Assembly (NCBI GenBank): GCA_029948255.1
Contig: JALIZF010001817.1
Span: forward strand, 372,001-436,000
Direction: 5' to 3'
Source of the DNA: Telmatactis stephensoni
Taxonomy: Eukaryota > Cnidaria > Anthozoa > Actiniaria > Isophelliidae
Length of the DNA: 64,000 nt
Below are positions 1-10,600 of the stretch, in pieces. Position 1 is the stretch's first letter. Each line of letters opens with the position of its first letter. Below the pieces are notes generated by a model. That model did not search any database. It saw nothing but the letters and a program-made list of their open reading frames with translations, and was not told where the DNA came from. The position numbers and the translations under genes were made by a program.

Positions 1-1324
1 ACGGCAAAACACGACTGTTTGGTTCTCTTGGATATGCTACAGCATCCTTTATAGTTGGAGCAGTGCTTGAGACGTCGCGTTACACATACTGTGGCCAATC
101 GATGAATGACTACAATTATCTGTTCTACATCTTTGCCGTAGTTATGGGAATGACGTTCGTCTTTGGAGCAGTGCTGTTCGAGTTCAACTACGATGACCAT
201 GAAAATGGCACCAAACTAGACGAATGCGCAGTTTGGAAAGTTCTTCTGGAACCTAAATATGCCTTGTACATGATGATAGCTTGGTTTTTAGGCTTTAGTA
301 ATGGCTTAATTTTCAATTTTCTAAACTGGTATCTTGAAGATCTCGGAGCCACGAAACTTTTGATGGGATCAGCGACCTTTATGAGAGCCACTGGACTATG
401 TATAGCATTTTTTCTTAATTCGTTTGTTACAGATCGGTTGGGACATGTTTGTGTGTCGTTGTTGTCAATCACTTCATATTTAGTTTTATTTACGTCATTA
501 GCAACAATGCGAAACCCAATGTGGGCGTTTCCCTTTGAGTTGTTAGAAGGCCTCACATACGGGACATCTTGGTCAACATGTGTGACGTATATGGCGGAGG
601 CCACGCCTATGAGTGGAGCTGCAACAATGCAAGGTAGGTTTGTAAATTATTCAGCTTGTAATTATTCCGTCATCAACAGATTACCATTACGCAGTGTTTT
701 AAAAGCGAACGATAATTTTTGTTCTCTCAGGATTAAGGCGCATGTTACACAATGCAATGTTTTCTGTAGTTTGTCTCGCAATGGCGTTGCAAAACAAGTT
801 GCAAAAACAATTGCAGGGGTATTACACGTTGCAACACCGAAAAACGTTGCTGAAATTGTCATCTGTGACAACTATTTTACGCAATGCAAGCTATGTTATT
901 ACACACTGCAGTGGTTCGTGCAACTTGTGCAACCATTGCAACGTAACAGCACATTTAATTGGTCCTAATAAGTTGCGCAAGCTCACTTCTCGCTGGATGG
1001 TTAGCTACTTGCAAGGAATCAGCTAGTCCATATAACTACTTTATGAGAACAATGTCTACATCACACTAAAAATAATCATATCCACTCTATTTTCCGAATG
1101 TTCTTACAGGAATTCTTCAAGGCGTATATTGGGGGCTTGGAGGTGGCCTTGGTGCTATACTAGGAGGTGTATTTATAGACGAGTACGGAGCGGTACCGTC
1201 CTTCTTCTTCGGAGCATTTCTTTCTCTACTTCTACTCATCATATTTGCAGTCGTTCACGTCTGCATTTCAAAGAATGATAAACATTCACAAGGATGGGAA
1301 CTCGTGGAGATGAAGAATTCTTAG
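1..1324 (+). CDS. MFSD6-like: MFSD6-like major facilitator transporter, 3' part
   Basis: Two exons are visible, 1-633 (open at the window edge, frame starting at base 3) and 1110-1324, joined by a GT-AG phase-1 intron; the stop is TAG at 1322-1324. The encoded part is about 280 aa. It contains several hydrophobic helices and blocks typical of the MFSD6 branch of the MFS_1-like family: GKTRLFGSLGYA near the start, NWYLEDLGATKLLMG in the middle, then PFELLEGLTYGTSWSTCVTY and, across the splice, TMQGILQGVYWGLGGGLGAI. The members I know of this family are multi-pass membrane proteins of poorly defined substrate. The 5' half lies outside the window. The short cytosolic tail (about 20 aa, ending GWELVEMKNS) runs into degenerate repeats that continue past the stop. 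Family assignment is good; orthology to vertebrate MFSD6 is inferred. Confidence 0.85.
634..1109. repeat. MFSD6-like last intron with degenerate hairpin-type repeat
   Basis: This is the intron between the two MFSD6-like exons. Bases about 735-955 are rich in alternating GTTGCA/TGCAAC-like words in both orientations and resemble, in part, the repeat at 8741-8924 (shared TTGTCTCGCAA...AAGTTGC words). It is probably an old non-autonomous DNA transposon copy. The open frames that run through it are not conserved coding sequence. Confidence 0.4.
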
Positions 1325-1728
1325 TAGAGACAACTAGTGGAGATGAAAACTTCGAATAGCTGTTATTACAGATGAGCCCGCAATGAGATAATCTTTTGTT
1401 TTATGAATCATTCAAGCGAGGCTATGGGGTCAATATACAATGCATGTATCTGTATTAAGAGCTATTCCTAGTGATTATAACTAGTGGATATTAAGAATTC
1501 CTAGTGAATATAACTAGTGGAGATATAATTCAAATTCCTAGTGAATATACCGTAAGATTGCTATTTTTAGCGACTATTAAATTTAGCGATTTCTCTAGGG
1601 GCTACCTTCGGGGTGAGGGGAGGGGGAATAACGATTTTTGAGACTTTTGACCAAGAATACTAATTTTAGCGATAACAAAATGTAGCGATTTTCAGGAACT
1701 CGCTGAATTATGTTGTCGCTAAAAATAG
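1300..1728. repeat. Degenerate tandem motif around MFSD6-like stop, then small inverted repeat
   Basis: The motif CTAGTGGAGAT followed by GAATTC-like words recurs at about 1303, 1333, 1481 and 1514, so the repeat starts inside the last codons of the MFSD6-like gene. Next to it, 1561-1574 and 1715-1728 are a perfect 14 bp inverted pair (CTATTTTTAGCGAC), enclosing a 168 bp MITE-like unit. Confidence 0.45.
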
Positions 1729-3480
1729 AAGCCCTTAAGGTACTACAGACAAACCTCCCGTAACTGACCACCCAAAATGTCAAGTTAAGGTGGTCGTTTA
1801 AGAGAGGTGGTTGCCTACGAGAGTTATCACCATAGGAGCCTTAAATTTTAAGCGGTAATAGAAATAGATATAACTAAAGATAATTTACTATCTGCTCAAT
1901 TCTTCATGTAAGAGCAATGCACATTGCACCATGATAAGAGATTTTCCTCAGATTTGCATAGGGTAAATAATGTGTTGACTTTAGTTATCGACTACGACGG
2001 CGCCATATAAACCATGCATTTTTAGTGCAGTGAGAGAGGGGATTGTGTGTCAAGTGATGTGTCAAAGGTTTTGGGTCCAAGCTATTGGGCAAGTTTTTGT
2101 ACATTTCTTGTACGTTTGGCCCTATAGCCTCAAATTGACACCTTTGTCCAAAGTAATTAATTGGAGTATATCAGCGATATCAGCTATTCGAGTGCAAAAA
2201 TAGCTAGAACCCGGTCTGATTGTGTTGATCGTCTCTCGCCATGGTATAGTTTGGCGCAGTATAAATCATACTCTGGATTTCAACCAATATTTTGAGAAAT
2301 ACGTGAAGCGAGTAAAACAAATAAGTTGCTATGACCCAACAGTGCAAATTGAAATGTTTTGAATGTGAAATACAGGGTATAAGTTAGTTCCTTGCTTGTG
2401 TTTTGATTTAGGATTGATGGCTTTTCAAACTGTGCTAACAAGCTGCAGCAATACTAAATTCACGCAGACTCAGAGCTATCCCTCTCCCGAGAACTTTTTG
2501 AATTTTAAGTGAAAATAAGTTATTTGAACGATTCTAAATTTTCATGCGTCCAATTTAATATTAAATTGATATATTTTTGATTAAAAAATAAAAATATTTT
2601 TGATCTTCAGAAGTGCTCTTTTACAGTAAATGATTTTAGTAAATATAATAGTTATTGTAAGTATTGAAATTTGTAAATATACGGTCTATTTTAATTGATA
2701 TGTTGTTGCAATTTTTTAATTTTGATTCTAAGTTGTGCATGAACAATAATAAAACATCAATGCTGTATATATACTGAGTATAAGCTGTATTGTAAAAACA
2801 AGATGATATGTTGACAAAGTGCAGTCCGTCATTCTCTGCGCAAGCCGCCTGATAGAAATGTAGTGGAACGTTGGAAATTGAGAGATAAAATACCTATACT
2901 TGAATGAAGTTTTGCGCGTGGACAACACAGAACGCATGTACATAAGAGGTTGGAGCGCCTTTAAATGAGAAACAAATAAAAAAAAAATATTAATTGATAG
3001 TTACCACCCACTACTACCACTACATTCAATATGCTATGCATGAAGAGAGAGGAAAAATCGGAGAATCCGATGAAAATCCCCGTGGCAAGGGAAGGAATAT
3101 TAAACCAAACAGATTACAGTTCACGTGTGGGCCCAGGAGCGCGTGGTCCTAGTATATAGCTGTCTTAGGAATATTCATTAAAGCATTAAAGCAAAGGCTC
3201 GAGCTTAGAATCCAACCAGATTTAAAGAGTTAGGTGAGCGGTGAACTATACTATACGCCACCTTTGCCACCCATAAAAGTAAAGTTAAAATTTGAACGTA
3301 GAAGTGGATCCAAATGAAAATGACATTATAATCCTTCCAGAGCTTTTTTGTGGTTGTTGTTGTTGTTGTACGTTGTTTATAAAGTTGACGTCGTGTTTTG
3401 TTGTTGTTGTTGTTCGTTCACTTTTTCTTTTTCCTCTTTGCTGTTTTGTTTTGCTTTTTTGAAAAAATAATCGATTACAC
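1729..3480. other. Intergenic, no gene seen
   Basis: Between the MFSD6-like and VPS50 genes I see no conserved coding exon, RNA gene or clear transposon. The region is AT-rich, with the strongest A/T runs at about 2500-2720. Confidence 0.5.
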
Positions 3481-3491
3481 ATAATTAGGAA

Positions 3492-3750
3492 AATCGAGAA
3501 AAGAGAAGAGAAGAGAAGAGAAGAGAAGAGAAGAGAAGAGAAGAGAAGAGAAGAGAAGAGAAGAGAAGAGAAGAGAAGAGAAGAGAAGAGAAGAGAAGAG
3601 AAGAGAAGAGAAGAGAAGAGAAGAGAAGAGAAGAGAAGAGAAGAGAAGAGAAGAGAAGAGAAGAGAAGAGAAGAGAAGAGAAGAGAAGAGAAGAGAAGAG
3701 AAGAGAAGAGAAGAGAAGAAAAGAAAAGAACAGAAAAGAAAAGAAAAGAT
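3492..3750. repeat. (AAGAG)n pentanucleotide microsatellite
   Basis: About 45 near-perfect copies of a five-base AGAGA/GAGAA unit run from 3496 to 3718 and decay to AAAAG after 3720. Two long minus-strand frames here, made only of repeated FSSLL residues, are artefacts of the repeat. It lies about 140 bases upstream of the VPS50 start codon, so repeat-length changes could affect promoter spacing; that is inference. Confidence 0.95.
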
Positions 3751-3803
3751 CACCACATTCGTTCCAGTCTTCCTCAGTTTTGACAATAGGCGTGGTTTCT
3801 CTG

Positions 3804-3887
3804 CAATTCAAGATGGCTGCGATGGCACCGAGACGAAATAAAATATGATTGAATTAGCCAAAAAATATTCAAGGATAACGTCCATCA
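3804..3887 (+). promoter_or_regulatory. VPS50 5' leader with YY1-like motif and 11-codon uORF
   Basis: CAAGATGGCTGC at 3809-3820 matches the YY1 initiator-type motif common at metazoan housekeeping promoters. The ATG inside it (3813) opens an upstream reading frame of 11 codons plus stop (3813-3848) that ends 39 bases before the VPS50 ATG at 3888. No TATA box is evident. Whether the transcript starts 5' of 3813 cannot be seen from sequence alone. Confidence 0.45.
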
Positions 3888-6800
3888 ATGGCTCTAAGAA
3901 ATAGATTTCGCTCTTTTCTTGGCCTCGACGTAAGTATAATCACACCAAACGCTCAAATTGATTGTTATTCTGTATAAACCTAGGTATGTTTGATAGCAAT
4001 ACTTGCTATGCTAGTTGTGCATCATTGATTTCAGCGTATTTATTTTCTGCTTTTTTTCCTGAATAGCGATCTTCCAGGGATTTTACGGACATAGAGCTAT
4101 CTGAGGGAACATCAGAGAGCATTTTTAAGGTTAGTGTCGATTGTTGTCGCTTTCGTAAGTTGAATCGAATACATTTGTTCATGATTGTGGAATATTTTTT
4201 GATACCGATTGTTTTCTAATTTGGTACAGTTATCTACATTGTTCTTGGTAAATTGTATGACAATTGATGTTCATTTTATCAAAAGTCGTTATTCACTTCA
4301 GCTAGAGAGTTGGGAAGGTTATTTAATGATGGGATATCCCCGGATGTTCTTAAACTATTCATGAGTGAGATATTAGATAGCACAATTAAGACTTTTTTAT
4401 ATAATTTTTTGTGTATTAAATATATAGTGCTATTATAAAATATTTGAGATGTAATGCACACGTTGATTGGCTGGCTGCCATGTTTATATCAGAGGACGGA
4501 GACATGGCTCGTTCAAAAAACGTCAAAAAGATTTTATAAAAGCAATATAAAACGATTGCTTATGTCTCTGTACTGTGATATAAATACTCTGGAAGATGTA
4601 GAGCACTCGAAAAGCAAGAGAAACACTCGGCTATGCCTCATGTTCCTAAGCTTGCTTTTCTCATGCTCTACATCTTCCATCATGTTTATATCACAGTACA
4701 GAGACATAAACGCACGTTTTATATTCCTTAAAATAATATATTCCACTATTAATGTATAATTTGTTTAATGTTAACATAATAGGAGGATGGGTCACGTGAA
4801 TTTGATGATGATCCAAGAACTGACGATGAGGTACATGTAAAGCTTGATATGTACTTATTGTACTGAGTTAGGTTGGGTCAGATGGGAAAATATTTGGCTT
4901 GGGGTCATACCAGACTGATCACAGCAAGGTCCATACAAATGACCAAGATCGAGCCAAATGTTTTGCCATTTGGTCCAATCAAACTCAGTCAATAAGCATT
5001 TTATCACATGACCCTTTTTTGTTTAAAAAATTATAAGAAAGTGAAAAAAAAAATTATAGTGTACAGAAATGAGCAGGTTTTTCTGGCCTGCTTGTTGCAA
5101 AGCTGTCCGGCCCAGATCACAATATCCTTTCTTAAAGTTTTATTAAGATCATATAAGGAGGGGTCTATGGGTCACATGATAAGGTTATTCATCCCACACC
5201 ATAGAAAATACAGCCAATCAGAAAGCAGTAAAGCCATTGTATATTTGGTGGTATTCAACTCTCTCTTCCCATGAGACATTGTGATAATTGGCTGTATTTT
5301 CTATGCATGGCGTGGGATAAAATAGTTATAAAATGGTTTCTTGTGGCATACTGTGGATATCCAACTCGTCACTATATTTTCTTATACATACATGTACACA
5401 TTCGCCTAAAGGCTCATGCGTATACTAGAAAATACAAGTGACTCCTGGGATATTTCACGGTATTCCACTTAAAACCATTGTTTAACTAGGATATATTTTG
5501 CCATTTACCTTTAAAGATAATGAGTTAAAAAATATTCTTTTATGGTAGGTCTTGGAAACTATAGAAGAAGTGTATTTCTCAGATGCTTCATCTTTTGATC
5601 CCAGTGAATATGAATTAAAGGTAAAAACAGTTTTTACAAAATGTCAAACCTTAAAAAGACACCTTACATATGATGCCATAACCTAAATATATACTAAATC
5701 TCATTTTAAGCTGTCCTCTGGGTGACAATTAGACAGTGGATTAGCTAAAAAAGTATAGTTCAATGAATAGTGCTGACTCAAATAAAATTGGATCATCTTG
5801 ATTCAAACTTCTTTCATTTGCTGTTCTGGTCCTAGCATGTGTTGAGGTAAATACATACATGTATAGCTAGCCTACAAATAATTATATTTTTCAGAAAACA
5901 ACAGAAAAAGAACTTGTCCTGGAAGATGTTGAGGAGTATAGAAATACTTTACGACAACAACTGCAGTCTGTAAGCACTTCAGTTGACCTAAATATTGGTG
6001 ACCCATGTGTTTTGTTTTTGTTTTGTTTTGGTTTTTGTTTTTGTTTTGTTTTGTTTTGTTTTGTTTTCTGATGGCTGTTTACTCTGTTCAAGGTTTCCAA
6101 GAAGCTTTACACAAAAGTTTTAGAAAACCACAGTGCCTATGTACAGGTATGAGTTTTCTTACAACACAGTTTTTTACAATGTACATTTGACTAATAGAAG
6201 TCAATTGTATCCTCTTCCTAATTTTTGTTGATTTTATCTTAGGAGCTACAAAGAGTTATGGAGTTGCAAGAGGCCCTCCAAAATGCATCATCTATTTGTG
6301 AGAGGGGCCGTAGGTAACCACAGAACTTTAATTTGCATTACTATTGAAAGTTACTCAAAATAACTTGATACCATAGCCAAAGTAAGCATAATATGGTATG
6401 TAAACTTTTAATTGTAGACATCTAGACAAAGCAAGAAGGGGAGTTTCCGTTGGTGGGCTGGGCATCTTGGCAAAACACAGGAAGAAACAACACCTTATCA
6501 GCCTACTGGATTCTTTGAGAACTATTAAAACATTGGTACAGTAAAAAGAGAGATAGGGATATGTCACTCTACTTTCATTGATAACCACTACTGGCTGATG
6601 GGCACCTTCCTGACACCTTACAAACCCCTTCCTGACACCTTACAAACCCTTACCAACTAATTTTTGACACCTAACTGACTACTTACCACCACTTTACCAA
6701 CCACTTACTCACACCTTAGGAACCACTTACTGATACCTTACAAACCACTTACTAATAACTGTAGCTCATCATCTACTAACTGACACCTCACATATAGCTT

Positions 6801-7627
6801 TTTCAAAAAAAGGTTGACGGGGCGAATGGTGATCGGTGATTGGTGATTGCACGACTGAAAGGAACTGTGGTCATGCTATTAGACTGCTATCCGGCAGGGA
6901 GATGTGAATCGCCTATCGACTACTTTGTTCAATAAGGTCTTTACTGCATGGTACCGGCATTGCTTGGGTATTTAATCAATGAAAATGAAGCAATTCTTGT
7001 AACCCCAAGTTTCCTTTCGGTCGTGCAATCACCAATCGCCCATTACCATTCGCCATTCGCCCCGTCAACCTTTTATGAAATAGCTATATACTGTCCACTT
7101 ACTGATACCTTACCAACCACTTACTGCCACCTTACCAACCACCTTACCAACCACTTACTCTCACCTAAGCAATCACTTGCAAATCAACTATCATTGGTAC
7201 TTACATGTATTTTATTTGATTTTAGCAAAGGACTGATGTCAGGCTCAAGGAAATGCTAGAGGTGAGAACTGTTTTAAGGTGATTTACAGTCTGTGATTCT
7301 TGTCTAAGATGAACATACCTGTGGAGCCAGGGAGATGGGTTGTCCAATTGGCTTGAAGGGTCTCCACCATATCCACCTGACAGAGGTGATGGTCTACCAA
7401 AATAGTATGTACAGGGATCTACTGACTGGGATGTTTCCCTGAAAGCTCTTATAGGTGCTCACCTTACATAGCCTATGTATAGGCAACTGTATTGATAAAT
7501 CATTAATTTACAAGCAATGTTTTTAAATTTGTTCTACAATGTAGGAAGAGGACTATCCAGGAGCAATCACTCTTTGTTTGGAATGCGAAAAAGCTGCCAG
7601 AGCATTCAAACATTATCAGTGTATAAG
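3888..7627 (+). CDS. VPS50: VPS50 exons 1-10
   Basis: Exons: 3888-3929, 4067-4129, 4783-4830, 5549-5620, 5895-5969, 6093-6146, 6243-6313, 6418-6535, 7226-7261, 7545-7627. Each is bounded by AG and GT. Exons 1-6 and 9 end on codon boundaries; exons 7 and 10 end in phase 2. The first three exons are short and poorly conserved, as is usual for the N-terminus of this protein. From exon 4 onwards alignment to the remembered human protein is continuous. Exon 10 is followed by the 8.5 kb intron that holds the GT8 gene. Confidence 0.92.
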
Positions 7628-10600
7628 GTAAAAACAGAACTTACAAAATACAGTGTATATATGAAGTACATGTAGATCACATATATCGTAGCTCATGTAA
7701 ATTTTCTTATAGCGGAGCTCCTACACGGGCCAAAGGCCCATGCTAGAGGAGCACCATACCCAAGAAAAAAATTGGTTACCCATCGGGTTGATTTTTCATG
7801 GACACACAGGGAGCCCAATGGCTGTACGTCCGTCCATCCATCCGTCCATCCGTACATACATCCATACACATACATACATTGCATACATACGTCCGTCTGT
7901 GTTTTTCCTTGCAGTTTTAGCTTGCAAAACTTCAAAATATCATTCTGGAAAACTCATAAAGATTTAACGATTTTCATGATCATTAATCTGTGCCAATCTT
8001 GACGAGTTAAGGGGAAAAAATACGGGACCAGTGTTGATTTAAAAACTGCTCGAAAGATGGAGGACACAGAAAACATTTTCAAAGCTGGATGACTTTTTAG
8101 CTGGATTCGTAGCTTCAAAAAACTTCTCATAATGATTGAGTCATTGAGGATTGGGTATTCTTCGTTTGGTGAAGATGTCTTTAGTAAAGCTGCTTAAAAA
8201 TCTAGCCAAAGTTGGAAATCAAGAATCGAGCGTGAAACTAAGAACTATGCTTCGAAAGACAACAAGGAAAGCACTTCAAGGTAAAGACCCTGAGAGAAGA
8301 AAATCTGATGTCATAAAGTCTCATGTACCTATATTTGATCATTTATCTTTTATTTGGGACTGATGACTTTGAAAAAAATAAACGTTTATGCACGTTGAAC
8401 TGTGGCCAAGTTTAGACAAACACTCAAGTAAATGCATATGTACAATGACATTTTGTTTTACGGTGAACTTTTTGCACTACTTTTAATGACAAAATATATA
8501 AAAATTTGATTTTGAACTCATTTCAATCCCACTAATGTGTATATACAGCTCAAGTTTGGGTCTGGAATTTAATGAAAAAATTGACAGGAAAAAAGAAGGA
8601 ATTTTGCATGCAAACTAGAGTTGTTTTACCATTCCTTGTTTTCTTGTTATGTCAAGTAGCTGTTTTTATAATCACTTGAAACTGTATTATCAGTGTAATC
8701 TGGAAGAGACAAGTTTTCACCTAGTTTGTCATTCTATGGTGATACACTCTGCAATGGCATTGTACAAATGTAAGTTGCTGCAATGCGTTGCGAAAAGTAG
8801 ACCTGAGTTCTACTTCATGCAACGCTACGCGCAAAAAAAAAAATGCGAGAAAACCCCTGTTACACTGTGCAATCCTCCAGCAACTTGGTTGCGAGACAAG
8901 TTGCTGAGAAAATTGCACAGTGTAGGTGGCTGGACCCAATTTCGCCAGTGCGCGGGTAGTCGAATTGAAGCGGCTATTAATCGCGTTACAGAATTAAGTT
9001 GACCAAACTTTTTACGCACACCTACAGTACTACAAATAGACCGAATTTTATAATGATACTAGTTTAGTTGAAATCGGAGCTTTTTTAACATCGAAATTGT
9101 TATACACTGGATTTGAAATTTTGCCAATTTTCTCAAAATCCAGACCTCGACGAGCAAAACGATATCAGACTTTGTAAATCAAATGTTTGTCTATAATGTG
9201 AGAGCGTTTAAAGAAATTCTATTAAGCCGATTTTGAGTAAAAACGGAGCAATTATTTAACTTTGAAGAAATTTAAAACCGCGGGTACTTTACTAAATTAA
9301 TTTTATAACAATAATTTTTCAAAGAAAAGTTGCAATATTTTTGGTTCTAAATAATACCAAGGCATGGTTCTTTAATTTGTGAAAATGTCATCGTATTTGC
9401 TATTTTTAATCGCCGTTGAGACGACTGTACGTAAAGCACTAAATTGCCGCGTTTATCTCGGAATTTCGACATCCACGTCAATAATACTGTTTCTTGAAAA
9501 CTGGAAGATCAATTTTTTTTTATTTCTCGATATTGAATATTCGATCCTTTACCAGTAAGGTGTGTAAATTACAAAGGCATTGAAGTTTTTTAAGACCATT
9601 AAATAATTTTTTAAACATTGCCATATGTGCATCTCTATTCTCCACGTTGTTGCCGGTGTTTGATTCAGGCTTTATGATATGCATGCCTGCATGCGTGTGG
9701 CTTTGGCACCTCGTGCAAAAAATGCAAATTAAGTCTTCCAAGTTACCTGGACTGGTGAACTACTTTCCTTCGCCTTTTTAGCCTTTAATGTGTTTTCCAG
9801 CAATATTTCACTTCTCCGTTTTCATTTTGCACAAGGAAATAAAAAACTTTAAAAACTTTAGAAAGGAACTGCTACGTACAGCGTTACTCTGGATATCACT
9901 GGCGTGACTTTCCATGTATATTTGCATTTTTTTGCACGAGGCGCCAAAGCGACACGCATGCAGGCATGCATAATCAAACACCGGCAACAACTCGGAGAAT
10001 AGAGATGCACATATGGCAATGTTTAAAAAATTATTTAATGGTCTTAAAAAACTTCAATGCCTTTATAATTTACACGCCTTACTGGTAAAGGATTGAATAT
10101 TCAATATCGAGAAATAAAAAAAAAATTGATCTACCAGTTTTCAAGAAACAGTATTATTAACGTGGATGTCGAAATTCCGAGATAAACGCAGCAATTTAGT
10201 GCTTTACGTACAGTCGTCTCAACGGCAATCAAAAACAGCAAATACGATGACATATTCACAAAATAAAGAACCATGCCTTGGTATTATTTAGAACCAAAAA
10301 TATTGCAACTTTTCTTTGGAAAATTATTGTTATAAAATTAATTTAGTAAAGTACCCGCGGTTTTAAATTTCTTCAAAGTTAAATAATTGCTCCGTTTTTA
10401 CTCAAAATCGGCTTAATAGAATTTCTTTAAACGCTCTCACATTATAGACAAACATTTGATTTACAAAGTCTGATATCGTTTTGCTCGTCGAGGTCTGGAT
10501 TTTGAGAAAATTGGCAAAATTTCAAATCCAGTGTATAACAATTTCGATGTTAAAAAAGCTCCGATTTCAACTAAACTAGTATCATTATAAAATTCGGTCC

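Noticed and set aside
188..604. 138 aa minus-strand frame opposite the MFSD6-like exon
   Set aside because: It is a shadow of the clearly conserved plus-strand transporter frame.
3475..3811. Two minus-strand frames of about 105 aa made of FSSLL repeats
   Set aside because: They are translations of the AAGAG microsatellite; all frames stay open because the unit has no stop.
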